9,228 bases of DNA. Source: Thermaceae bacterium. Its GTDB lineage: Bacteria; Deinococcota; Deinococci; Deinococcales; Marinithermaceae. Shown here in pieces: positions 1 through 6,505 of this stretch. The first letter of the stretch is position 1. The number at the start of each line of letters is the position of its first letter. The translations under genes were made by a program, and so were the position numbers. Location: positions 1-9,228 of the forward strand of contig JALSJG010000175.1 in NCBI GenBank assembly GCA_026989475.1, written 5' to 3'. The notes below the pieces were generated by a model. That model had not been told where the DNA came from. It saw only the letters and a list, made by a program, of their open reading frames with translations, and ran no database searches.

Positions 1-987
1 GGGGTGGGGCCGAAGCGCTTTCTGAAGGCCCAGGCCCGCCACCCCGCAGACCCCGCCGCGGCGGCGGGCGCTCTCGGGCCCGAGATCCTCGCGGCCTACC
101 GGAAGGTACGCGAAGCGGGCGTCGCCGAGCGGGTGCTCGAGCGGGCCGAAGCCCTCGGCGTTCGCGTCCTCGGGCCCGGCGATTCCAACTACCCCGAGGG
201 GCTTTCGCACCTCGCCGACCCGCCGGTTCCCCTTTTCGTAAAGGGGGAGGTCCCGCCCTGGGAAGCGGCGGTGGCGATCGTGGGCACCCGGAGGGCGAGC
301 CCCTGGGCGAGAGGGTTCGCCGGGGAGCTCGCGGCGGCGCTCGCCCGGGCGGGGGCCACGGTGGTCTCGGGCCTTGCCCGGGGAATCGACGCCGCCGCCC
401 ACCGGGGGGCGCTCGAGGCCGGGGGAAAGACGCTCGCGGTCCTCGGGAGCGGCCTCGACCGGATCTATCCCCCCGAGCACCGGGAGCTCGCGGAAAGGAT
501 GGCGCTCGTCTCCGAGTTCCCCTTCGGCACCGGGCCGAGGCCGGAACACTTCCCGAGGCGCAACCGCCTGATCGCGGCGCTGGTTCGGGCGGTGGTGGTG
601 GTCGAGGCCCCCGAACGCTCGGGGGCGCTGATCACCGCCCGCTTCGCCCTCGAGCTCGGGCGCGAAGTCCTCGCCGTCCCCGGCCGTCCCACCGACGTGA
701 AAAGCCGCGGGGCTAACCGGCTGATCGCGGACGGCGCCCCGCCGGTGCTCGGCCCCGAGGAGCTCCTCGCCTACCTGGGCCTGAAAGCCACGCCAGAGGA
801 AAAGCCCGAACCCCCGCCCCACCTAAGGGAGCTTTACGAGGCCCTGAGGCGCGTCGGGGAGGCCCTGCCGGACGACCTCGCTCAGAGCACCGGAAAGGAC
901 GCCGGCTGGGTGCTCGCGGGGCTTATGGAGCTCGAGCTCCTGGGCCTCGCCGAAGCCCTCCCCGGCGGCCGGTACCGGGCCCGTTGA
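1..987 (+). CDS. dprA: DNA processing protein DprA (DNA-protecting protein A), 5'-partial
   Basis: DprA binds incoming single-stranded DNA in the cytoplasm during natural transformation and helps load RecA. Numbering from the GTG at position 4, the Rossmann-like core runs from about 88 to 250. It contains VGTRRAS (93-99), SGLARGIDAAAH (122-133), GSGLDRIYP (148-156), the SEFPFG block (170-175), FPRRNRLIA (183-191), VVVEAPERSGALITA (198-212) and AVPG (224-227). Residues 270-327 fit the C-terminal winged-helix domain. The frame is open to base 1, and bases 1-12 read Gly-Val-Gly-Pro, the usual 'GVGPK' context of the N-terminal helix-hairpin-helix-like region. The GTG is therefore probably an internal valine and the true start lies left of the window. 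The stop is TGA at 985-987. Identity is secure; only the start is missing. Confidence 0.95.
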   Translation, partial: GVGPKRFLKAQARHPADPAAAAGALGPEILAAYRKVREAGVAERVLERAEALGVRVLGPGDSNYPEGLSHLADPPVPLFVKGEVPPWEAAVAIVGTRRASPWARGFAGELAAALARAGATVVSGLARGIDAAAHRGALEAGGKTLAVLGSGLDRIYPPEHRELAERMALVSEFPFGTGPRPEHFPRRNRLIAALVRAVVVVEAPERSGALITARFALELGREVLAVPGRPTDVKSRGANRLIADGAPPVLGPEELLAYLGLKATPEEKPEPPPHLRELYEALRRVGEALPDDLAQSTGKDAGWVLAGLMELELLGLAEALPGGRYRAR

Positions 988-1136
988 CCCACCCGGATTA
1001 CCCTCGTCCACCGCCCGTTTAACCACCCACCTACGTGGCATCCAAACCCCTTCTAGCCGACAGGACCCAGGGTTAAAAAAGGCGTGTCCTGACAACACCC
1101 GGGAACCCACCCAAGGAAGCGATAAATTCATTTCAT
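988..1136. other. Non-coding stretch after dprA, less GC-rich than its surroundings
   Basis: No plus-strand gene is convincing here. The DNA is less GC-rich than dprA and has an A6 run at 1075-1080. A 6-bp inverted repeat, CAGGAC (1061-1066) and GTCCTG (1086-1091), flanks that run. The sequence around 1081-1105 (GGCGTGTCCTGACAACACCC) looks somewhat like a transposon end, but no partner end or target duplication was found. An antisense frame (823-1131, minus) runs through it but has no recognisable content and overlaps dprA. It may be a decayed mobile element or a plain spacer. Confidence 0.35.
1123..1128 (+). promoter_or_regulatory. Possible leaderless -10 element (TAAATT) ahead of ATG 1137
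   Basis: TAAATT fits the TANNNT -10 form. It ends 8 nt before an ATG at 1137, the spacing expected for a leaderless transcript. No good -35 is seen 16-18 bp upstream; CTGACA at 1089-1094 is too far away. The call depends on 1137 being the real start of the downstream gene, which needs the frameshift described in the findings. Confidence 0.3.
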
Positions 1137-1212
1137 ATGGACGGAGCGCTCTTCGCCCAAAAGCCGCCGAGCGATCGTATCCTCACTACATTCGCCGCGT
1201 TTTTGCGCCGGG
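1137..1212 (+). other. Possible 5' end of the 1213-1839 gene in another frame (frameshift at a T5 run)
   Basis: From ATG 1137 the frame reads MDGALFAQKPPSDRILTTFA and continues to a stop at 1257-1259, giving only 40 codons. If one T of the T5 run at 1200-1204 is removed, the frame passes directly into the ORF starting at 1213. The junction then reads ILTTFAAFCAGMAAVALWL, a continuous hydrophobic helix, and the protein becomes about 233 residues. The ATG at 1213 has neither an SD nor a close -10, whereas 1137 has TAAATT 8 nt upstream. This is a sequence-based inference; an assembly error, a genuine mutation or slippage would all look the same here. Confidence 0.4.
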
Positions 1213-1839
1213 ATGGCGGCCGTCGCCCTTTGGCTTTGGACCATCGGCGACCCGCTTGAAAAGGCCGTGGGTGCACTTGCCTTAGTCGTAGGGGTTCTCT
1301 ACTCCCTTTGCTCTGTTTTTCGGTTCTTGAAACCCCCTCCAAAGCACTACTGTCTTGTGGAAGGCGCGATTCGTTTCGGCAACGCAGCGCTCTCCCTTTT
1401 GGATATCCGTTCCGGCCGGGTCGTGCGCCGCCCCGTCTGCCCCTGGCTCCGGAGCACCCTCGTCGAACTCGCCCTCGAGCTCGAATCAAAGGGCGGCCGG
1501 ACCCTGGCCCTCCCGCTCACCTACCCAGGCTGGGAGCAGGTCTACGAGGCCTTACGCGCGCGCCGCCCCGAGCTCGGACTGCCCCGCTGGCAAGATGAAC
1601 CCCTCGTCTTGGAGGAGATGGCTCGCGGCCGCGGCGCCATTCGCCTTCCCAGCTGCGCCCGCATCGTAAGGGAGAACTTCTACCTCGGTGTGCTGGCCGC
1701 CTTTTTCTTCGGCTTCTTCCTTCTGCCCGCGATCCTCGTGCTTTTTCCCTTTACGAGCTTGGTTTCGGAGAACATAGGGCTGTTTTCGGTGCCCCTTGTC
1801 CTACTCCTCTACCACCGCTTCGTCCAAAAACGGGTCTAA
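1213..1839 (+). CDS. Hypothetical membrane protein with central soluble (possibly PH-like) domain
   Basis: I do not recognise a named family. As read from ATG 1213 the protein has 208 residues. There is a hydrophobic N-terminus (about 1-12 and 17-38), then a soluble domain of about 110 residues (42-152). Two C-terminal membrane helices follow (about 156-180 and 184-201), ending in a basic tail (HRFVQKRV). The architecture of a helix pair, a compact beta-rich domain and a second helix pair resembles bacterial PH-like membrane proteins, but this is a guess from layout. The central part contains LDIRSGRVVRRP (63-74) and YPGWEQVYEALRARRPELGLP (104-124). Codon use is less GC-biased than in neighbours (many TTT, CTT and CCT codons), which may mean transfer or weak selection. 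No SD precedes ATG 1213, so the true N-terminus may begin at 1137 in another frame. It converges on the ABC operon and ends at the 1850-1884 hairpin. Confidence 0.6.
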   Translation: MAAVALWLWTIGDPLEKAVGALALVVGVLYSLCSVFRFLKPPPKHYCLVEGAIRFGNAALSLLDIRSGRVVRRPVCPWLRSTLVELALELESKGGRTLALPLTYPGWEQVYEALRARRPELGLPRWQDEPLVLEEMARGRGAIRLPSCARIVRENFYLGVLAAFFFGFFLLPAILVLFPFTSLVSENIGLFSVPLVLLLYHRFVQKRV

Positions 1840-1849
1840 ACTGAAAACT

Positions 1850-1884
1850 GCCGGGGTGCCCGGGAAGACTCAGAGCACCCCGGC
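1850..1884. terminator. Intrinsic-type hairpin between convergent genes
   Basis: GCCGGGGTGC (1850-1859) and GCACCCCGGC (1875-1884) form a perfect 10-bp stem with a 15-nt loop. It lies 10 bp after the stop of the plus-strand gene and 12 bp after the stop of the minus-strand binding-protein gene. On the minus strand the stem is followed by AGTTTTCAGTTTA, a T-rich tract. It therefore best fits a terminator of the ABC operon. On the plus strand no T tract follows, so termination in that direction is less certain. Confidence 0.75.
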
Positions 1885-1896
1885 GAGTGACGACCG

Positions 1897-2904
1897 CTAT
1901 TTCCCGTACTTCTCGAGCGCCTTCTCGACGAAGGCGTTGGTATAGGTCTTTTCGAGCTCCACCTTAGCTTTTGCCAGTTTCTCGTCGAACATGCTAAGTA
2001 CCTTGTAGGCGGTCTTTGGCCCCTCGGGCGGGAAGCGGCCGTCCTCGCTGAACATGGAAAGCGAGTTGGCGACGATCTTCCGGTAAAGCTCGGGGTCGTT
2101 TTGGTAGTAGCTCTTCGGCATGACCGCCACCACCTCGTCGACGCTCTTGCCCCGAAGCCAGATCAAAGCCCGCACCATCGCGTTGACCAACCGCTGGGTG
2201 GTTTCGGGGTACTTCTCGACGAAATCCCGCTTGGCGTAAAGCGTCGCCGCCGGGTAAGGGCCCCCGAAGACCCGGATCGTGTCCTCGGGCTTACGGGTAT
2301 CCACCAGGACCTTCAAAAGCCCCCGGGCCTCCAGGGTGGTGACCACCGGCTCCACGTGGCTAATCGCCTCGATTCCCCCCTTTTCGAAGGCCGCGATCGC
2401 GGAGGAGGCCCCGCCCACGCCGATGATCGAGACGTCGGTGGGCTTGAGCCCGTTCTTCACGAGCAGGTAGTAGACGAAGTAGTTGGTGGAAGACCCGGGC
2501 TTGGTCACCCCCACCTTGCGCCCCTTTAAGTCCTTCACCGACCGGATCTCGTCCGCGAGCTTCGACTGCACGCCGAGGACGATCCCGGGGTACTTGCCCA
2601 CCAGCACCGTACCCACGAGGTCGCGGCCCTGGGCCTGAAGCCGCACGATGTGGTCGAAGTAGCCCATCACCACGTCGGCCGAGCCCCCGAGCATCGCCTT
2701 GAGCGCGGCCGAGCCGCCCTTGAAGTCCTGGATTTCCACGTCGAGCCCTTCGTCCTCGAAGTAGCCGAGCTGCTCGGCGACGGTGAGCGGCAGGTAAACG
2801 ACCAGGCTCTTGCCGCCGACCGCCAGCACCACGCGCTTCTTCTCCGGGGCCGCGGCGAGCGCGAACCCCACCAAAACGAGGACCGCCAGTACCCACTTTT
2901 TCAT
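1897..2904 (-). CDS. ABC transporter periplasmic substrate-binding protein, NitT/TauT (SsuA/ThiY/NMT1-like) family
   Basis: This is the ligand-capturing protein of an ABC importer. The chosen start gives 335 residues with a typical signal peptide: MKK, a hydrophobic core at 4-18 and AAA before the mature chain at about 20. There is no lipobox cysteine, so it is probably periplasmic. Family hallmarks are the LPLTVAEQLGYFEDEGLDVEI segment (38-58), GGSAALKAMLGGSADVVMG (63-81), the DLKGRKVGVTKPGSST hinge region (125-140) and VEPVV (184-188). A longer frame reaches an upstream ATG at 2940. The start at 2904 is preferred because it has AAGGAGGG 5 nt upstream, begins the signal peptide, and overlaps the permease stop as ATGA. 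The substrate is unknown: relatives bind nitrate, sulfonates, taurine or pyrimidine precursors of thiamine. No enzyme gene nearby points to one of these. Confidence 0.88.
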   Translation of the reverse strand: MKKWVLAVLVLVGFALAAAPEKKRVVLAVGGKSLVVYLPLTVAEQLGYFEDEGLDVEIQDFKGGSAALKAMLGGSADVVMGYFDHIVRLQAQGRDLVGTVLVGKYPGIVLGVQSKLADEIRSVKDLKGRKVGVTKPGSSTNYFVYYLLVKNGLKPTDVSIIGVGGASSAIAAFEKGGIEAISHVEPVVTTLEARGLLKVLVDTRKPEDTIRVFGGPYPAATLYAKRDFVEKYPETTQRLVNAMVRALIWLRGKSVDEVVAVMPKSYYQNDPELYRKIVANSLSMFSEDGRFPPEGPKTAYKVLSMFDEKLAKAKVELEKTYTNAFVEKALEKYGK

Positions 2905-3677
2905 ACCGTCCCTCCTTCCCGGCCGGGCTCCGGCCGCCACACGAGAAGGCGGGCCTCGACCCGGCTTACCGCCCAGTCGAGAAGCACCACGAAGACCGCG
3001 AGCACCACCATGCCGGCGAAGACCCCGGTGGTGTCGAAGACCCCCTCGGCTTGGGAGATCAGGTAGCCAAGCCCCTTGGCCGCCCCCAGATACTCACCGA
3101 CCACCGCCCCGATCACCGCAAAGCCGATCGAGGTGCGGAGCGAGGAGAAGATCCAGCTCGCGGCCGAGGGCAGGTAGACGTGCCTTAAAAGCTCGCGCCC
3201 GCTCGCGCCGAGCATCCGCGCGTTCGCGAGCACCACCGGGTTCACCTCCTTGATCCCCTGGTAAGTGTTGAAAAAGGCCACGAAGAAAACGAGCGTCACC
3301 CCTAGGGCCACCTTGCTCGCCACCCCGAGCCCAAACCAGAGGGTAAAAATTGGCGCGAGGATCACCCGGGGAATCGAGTTCATCGCCTTGATGAAGGGAT
3401 CGAGCACCGCGCTCGCGGTCGGCGCCAGCGCGAGCCAGAGCCCCATCGCCACCCCGAAGACGGTACCGATCGCGAAGGCGAGCAAGGTCTCCCAAAGGGT
3501 GATCCAGAGGTGGCCGTAGATCTCGCCGGAGCGGAACCATTCGGCGATGCGGGCGGCGATGTCGCTGGGTTTTGAGAAGAAGAAGGCGTCCACCCAGCCG
3601 ATCCGCACCGAAAACTCCCAACCGAGCACCAGGAAAAGCAGCAAAAGCGCCTGAAGGGTCCGCACCCTAGCGCGCAT
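2901..3677 (-). CDS. ABC transporter permease, NitT/TauT (SsuC/TauC-like) family
   Basis: This is the inner-membrane channel subunit of the importer, 258 residues, the usual length for the family. Hydrophobic helices are visible at about 8-26, 61-83, 105-135, 183-200 and 218-238. The cytoplasmic EAA-type loop that docks on the ATPase is NARMLGASGRELLRHVYLPSA (152-172), with the conserved central glycine. FSKPSDI (34-40) and SIPRVILAPIFTLWFGLG (101-118) are typical of this subfamily. ATG 3677 is the first start in frame because an in-frame TGA lies just upstream. It overlaps the end of the ATPase gene by 11 bp, and its stop overlaps the next start as ATGA. The protein is expected to act as a homodimer with two ATPase subunits. 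Confidence 0.92.
   Translation of the reverse strand: MRARVRTLQALLLLFLVLGWEFSVRIGWVDAFFFSKPSDIAARIAEWFRSGEIYGHLWITLWETLLAFAIGTVFGVAMGLWLALAPTASAVLDPFIKAMNSIPRVILAPIFTLWFGLGVASKVALGVTLVFFVAFFNTYQGIKEVNPVVLANARMLGASGRELLRHVYLPSAASWIFSSLRTSIGFAVIGAVVGEYLGAAKGLGYLISQAEGVFDTTGVFAGMVVLAVFVVLLDWAVSRVEARLLVWRPEPGREGGTV
2910..2917 (-). promoter_or_regulatory. Ribosome binding site of the binding-protein gene
   Basis: On the minus strand AAGGAGGG lies 5 nt before the ATG at 2904-2902 and inside the last codons of the permease gene. It decides the start of the binding protein in favour of 2904 over the upstream in-frame ATG at 2940. It also supports translational coupling to the permease. Confidence 0.85.
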
Positions 3678-4455
3678 GGGCCCGCATCACCTCCTCGCGG
3701 AGTAGCGACCAGATCTCCCGGTGAATCTTGAGAAAGTCCTCGGTGAGCCGCACCTCGGCCACGTCCCGGGGGCGGGGAAGCTCCACCTTGAAGTCGCCCA
3801 CGATCCGGCTGGCGGGCCCGGCGGAAAAGACCACCACCCGATCGGCGAGGGCAATCGCCTCCTCGAGGTCATGGGTGACGAAGAGCACCGTCTTCTTATC
3901 CTCCTGCCAGAGCGCAAGGAGTTCGTTTTCCATAAGCTGCCGGGTCTGCACGTCGAGGGCACCGAAAGGCTCGTCCATGAGCAGGATTTTGGGCCGGAGG
4001 ATGAGCACCTGGGCGATCGCGACCCTTTTCTTCATGCCTCCGGAGAGCTGGTGGGGGTAGTGGTTTTCGAACCCGGCAAGCCCCACCTTGGCGAGCCAGG
4101 CTCGGGCCTGCTCCCTGGCCGCGGCCTCCCCTTCCCCCCGGAGCAAAAGCCCGAGCATGACGTTCCCCAGCGCAGTCTTCCAGGGGAAGAGGCTATCGGC
4201 CTGGAAGAGGTAACCGGCCAGGCGGTTCAAGCCGGAAAGGGGCTCGCCGAAGATCCGCACCTCCCCCTCGGTCGGTGGCCGGAGACCCGCCACGATGTTT
4301 AAAACCGTACTCTTCCCGCAACCGGTGGGGCCGACGACGGCGACGAACTCCCCCGCCCGCGCCTCGAGGTTCACGCCCTGGATCGCGACGTAGTCGCCGA
4401 AACGCTGGGATACACCGAGAAGCTGGATGGCGGGCACGCTTGCGTCGACACGCAT
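3667..4455 (-). CDS. ABC transporter ATP-binding protein, NitT/TauT (SsuB/TauB-like) family
   Basis: This is the cytoplasmic ATPase that powers the importer. From the chosen start it has 262 residues. Walker A is GPTGCGKST (42-50), the Q-loop glutamine is Gln85, the signature is LSGGMKKR (137-144), Walker B is ILLMDEP (157-163), the D-loop is GALD (165-168) and the switch histidine is His195 in VTHDLEEA. All catalytic elements are intact. The frame extends upstream to 4611, but those 52 extra residues are Arg/Pro-rich, overlap the divergent ispH start and do not look like a domain. ATG 4455 gives the normal family N-terminus and sits just after a good promoter. It is first in the ATPase-permease-binding protein operon. 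Confidence 0.92.
   Translation of the reverse strand: MRVDASVPAIQLLGVSQRFGDYVAIQGVNLEARAGEFVAVVGPTGCGKSTVLNIVAGLRPPTEGEVRIFGEPLSGLNRLAGYLFQADSLFPWKTALGNVMLGLLLRGEGEAAAREQARAWLAKVGLAGFENHYPHQLSGGMKKRVAIAQVLILRPKILLMDEPFGALDVQTRQLMENELLALWQEDKKTVLFVTHDLEEAIALADRVVVFSAGPASRIVGDFKVELPRPRDVAEVRLTEDFLKIHREIWSLLREEVMRAHAR
3686..3695 (-). promoter_or_regulatory. Extended Shine-Dalgarno of the permease gene
   Basis: On the minus strand AGGAGGTGAT gives ten consecutive bases complementary to the usual 16S rRNA 3' end. It ends 8 nt before the ATG at 3677 and lies wholly within the last codons of the ATPase gene. It supports the 3677 start and strong re-initiation. Confidence 0.8.
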
Positions 4456-4466
4456 GATTTTGCGCG

Positions 4467-4496
4467 ATTGTAATCCCCGGCCCCGTAGTCCGGCAA
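4467..4496 (-). promoter_or_regulatory. Promoter of the ABC transporter operon
   Basis: On the minus strand a -35-like TTGCCG (complement of 4491-4496) is followed by an 18-bp spacer and TACAAT (complement of 4467-4472). The -10 ends 11 nt before the ATG at 4455, so transcription would start about 5 nt before the start codon. This gives a leaderless or nearly leaderless mRNA, consistent with the lack of an SD at this gene. Confidence 0.65.
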
Positions 4497-4535
4497 GCCG
4501 CGGTTCGCCCGCACCCTTTCTCCGGGCCCGAGCTT

Positions 4536-4544
4536 TGGTATCCT
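4536..4544 (+). promoter_or_regulatory. Extended -10 promoter of ispH, leaderless
   Basis: TGG followed by TATCCT (4539-4544) is an extended -10 of the TG-N-TANNNT type. It ends 6 nt before the GTG at 4551, so the transcript is expected to begin at or next to the start codon. No SD precedes the gene. The -35 region (about 4516-4522, CTTTCTC) is poor, as is common where the -10 is extended. Confidence 0.6.
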
Positions 4545-4550
4545 CGCGGC

Positions 4551-5552
4551 GTGGTGGAGCGGGTCTACCTGGCGAAGCCCCGGGGATTCTGCGCCGGGGT
4601 GGTGATGGCAATCCAGGCGGTGGAAAAGGAGGCCCGCCGCTCGGAGGGCGATCTCGTCGTCTACCACCAGATCGTGCACAACGAGACCGTGGTCCGGCGC
4701 CTCGCGGAGGAGTACGGAGTGCACTTCGTCGAGGACCTCGATGCGATCGAGGAGCTGAAAAAACGTCACCGGCTCTCGGGGAAAATTGTCTTTTCTGCCC
4801 ACGGTGTCGCCCCCCAGGTCCGGCGAAGGGCGGCCGAGCTCGGGCTTTTACAAATCGACGCCACCTGTCCGCTGGTCACTAAGGTCCACACCGAGGCCAA
4901 GAAGTACGCCGCCCTCGGCTACACCATCCTGCTGATCGGCGACTCCGCCGACCACCAGGAGGTGAAGGGCACCCTAGGAGAGGCGCCGGAGAACACGATC
5001 CTGGTGGCGGTGCACACCCAGGTGGGCAAGGACCCGCGCCTCGCCGATCCCCGCACCGTCGAGGTCCCGGACCCCGAGAAGGTGGTGGTCCTTACCCAGA
5101 CCACCCTGAGCGTGGACGATACCGACGCTACCATTGCAATCCTCAAAGCGCGCTTTCCCAAGCTGATCACGCCTCCACGCTCTGACCTTTGCTACGCCAC
5201 CAAGAACCGGCAGGACGCGGTGCGCCGGCTGGCCCGCCACGTAGACCTCTTCCTCGTGCTCTCAAGCCGCCACTCTTCCAACGGGATGCGGCTTTTCGAA
5301 CTCGCCTCGGCGCTCACCCGGGCGGTGCGGATCGACGGCCCCGAGGACCTGAGAGAGGACTGGTTCGAGGGGGTCCGGCACGTGGGAATCACCTCGGCGG
5401 CGAGCACCCCCGAAGACCTGGTGCAGGGTGCGGTGGCCTGGCTCAAGGACCGCTGGCCGGAGCTCGTATTGATCGAGGAGGGTGAGTGGGAGCAGATCCG
5501 TTTCCGGGAACCCAGGCCCAAAACCCCCGAGGAGGTCCTGGCCGAGCTTTGA
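4551..5552 (+). CDS. ispH: 4-hydroxy-3-methylbut-2-enyl diphosphate reductase IspH (LytB)
   Basis: IspH is the last enzyme of the MEP pathway. It reduces HMBPP to IPP and DMAPP in the cytoplasm using an iron-sulfur cluster. All three cluster cysteines are present: Cys14 (FCAGV), Cys106 (TCPLVTKVH) and Cys214 (CYATKNRQ). Substrate-pocket residues are also visible: His43 (VHN), His84 (SAHGV), His135 and Glu137 (DHQEV), TQTTLSVDDT (182-191), Ser242-Ser243-Asn244 and Ser285 (TSAASTP). The 333-residue length is normal. GTG 4551 is chosen because a -10 element ends 6 nt upstream; GTG 4554 is the only near alternative. It heads a cluster with dusA and lemA, and its TGA stop overlaps the TTG start of dusA. 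The usual NSSNS loop reads HSSNG here, a small variation. Confidence 0.96.
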   Translation: MVERVYLAKPRGFCAGVVMAIQAVEKEARRSEGDLVVYHQIVHNETVVRRLAEEYGVHFVEDLDAIEELKKRHRLSGKIVFSAHGVAPQVRRRAAELGLLQIDATCPLVTKVHTEAKKYAALGYTILLIGDSADHQEVKGTLGEAPENTILVAVHTQVGKDPRLADPRTVEVPDPEKVVVLTQTTLSVDDTDATIAILKARFPKLITPPRSDLCYATKNRQDAVRRLARHVDLFLVLSSRHSSNGMRLFELASALTRAVRIDGPEDLREDWFEGVRHVGITSAASTPEDLVQGAVAWLKDRWPELVLIEEGEWEQIRFREPRPKTPEEVLAEL

Positions 5553-6505
5553 ACGCCGAACACGCCTTCGCGGTCGCGCCGATGCTCGACCGCACCGACC
5601 GCCACTTCCGTTATCTTTTTCGCCAGATCAGCCAGCGCGCCCGGCTCTACACCGAGATGGTGGTGGATCAGGCGATCTTACGGGGTGACCGCGCGCGGCT
5701 CCTCTCCCACCGGCCGGAAGAACGCCCTCTCGCACTCCAGATCGCTTCCCGCGAACCGATAGAAGCGGCCCGGGCGGCGAGGCTCGCGCTTCCCTATGGC
5801 TTCGACGAGATCAACCTGAACGTCGGCTGCCCCTCGGAGAAAAGCCAGCAGATGGGAATCGGAGCGGTGCTCTTCCGCGAGCCCGAGCGGGTGGCGGCGA
5901 TCCACGAGGCGGTCTACGCCGAAACCGGCGTTCCCCTCACCGTCAAGCACCGACTCGGCCTCGACGAGGACGAGGGCTACGCGCCGCTTGCGCGCTTTGT
6001 CGAGCGGGTCGCCCGCGCCGGGGTGCGGGTCTTCATCGTCCACGCCCGGAAAGCGCTGCTCGCGCTCTCCACCCGGAAAAATCGAGAGGTCCCGCCGCTC
6101 CGACACGATCTCGTCCACCGACTAAAGCGCGACTTCCCCGAGCTCACCATCGTCACCAACGGAGGGATCGGCACCCTGGAGGAAATCCGCCACCACCTCG
6201 CCCACGTGGACGGGGTAATGGTGGGCCGCGCCGCCTACGAGGACCCCTGGCGGTTTTTCCGGGTGGACGCCGGGGTCTTCGGCCTTGCCCGATACCCCGA
6301 GCGCTGCCAGGTGGCCCGGCGGATGCTCGCCTACCTCGAGGAGGAGCTCGCCCGGGGCACCCCGGGGCGGGCGGTGGTACGGCACCTCGTCCCCCTCTTT
6401 CGGGGGGTGCGGGGGGCCCGGGCCTGGCGCCGGGCGCTCACCGAGGGACCGGCCACCCCAGAAGCGCTCGAGCACGCCCTTGCTTTCGTAGAATGCAGCA
6501 AATGA
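5549..6505 (+). CDS. dusA: tRNA-dihydrouridine(20/20a) synthase DusA
   Basis: This FMN- and NADPH-dependent enzyme reduces uridine to dihydrouridine in the tRNA D-loop. The sequence closely resembles the T. thermophilus Dus, which acts at U20 and U20a. From the TTG start it has 318 residues. Visible are VAPMLDRTDRHFRYL near the N-terminus, LYTEM (33-37), NLNVGCPSEKS with catalytic Cys94, TVKHRLGLD with Lys133, VHAR (164-167), the FMN-phosphate NGGI (204-207) and GR (226-227), and a C-terminal helical domain. A longer frame reaches ATG 5486, but the extra residues lie inside ispH and are unlike the family. TTG 5549 gives the normal N-terminus, overlaps the ispH TGA as TTGA and has GGAGG at 5531-5535, 13 nt upstream. 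ATG 5582 would cut into the conserved APML motif, so it is unlikely. Confidence 0.93.
   Translation: MNAEHAFAVAPMLDRTDRHFRYLFRQISQRARLYTEMVVDQAILRGDRARLLSHRPEERPLALQIASREPIEAARAARLALPYGFDEINLNVGCPSEKSQQMGIGAVLFREPERVAAIHEAVYAETGVPLTVKHRLGLDEDEGYAPLARFVERVARAGVRVFIVHARKALLALSTRKNREVPPLRHDLVHRLKRDFPELTIVTNGGIGTLEEIRHHLAHVDGVMVGRAAYEDPWRFFRVDAGVFGLARYPERCQVARRMLAYLEEELARGTPGRAVVRHLVPLFRGVRGARAWRRALTEGPATPEALEHALAFVECSK
6489..6494 (+). promoter_or_regulatory. Possible internal leaderless -10 (TAGAAT) for lemA
   Basis: TAGAAT lies at the end of dusA and ends 7 nt before ATG 6502. That is the same geometry as at ispH and at the HD gene. No convincing -35 is seen. With no SD before lemA, separate leaderless transcription is plausible in addition to read-through from dusA. 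Confidence 0.35.

Noticed and set aside
2905..2940. Start of the binding protein at ATG 2940
   Set aside because: It would put 12 charged residues before a good signal peptide. ATG 2904 has the SD and the ATGA overlap.
4456..4550. TPP riboswitch upstream of the ABC operon (would point to a thiamine precursor)
   Set aside because: The available leader is only a few bases by the promoter call, and I see no CTGAGA-type conserved core.
4456..4611. N-terminal extension of the ABC ATPase to ATG 4611
   Set aside because: The added 52 residues are Arg/Pro/Gly-rich, cover the promoters and overlap ispH. The family N-terminus begins at ATG 4455.
5486..5548. Start of dusA at ATG 5486
   Set aside because: The extra residues lie within ispH and do not resemble the Dus N-terminus. 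TTG 5549 gives the normal length.
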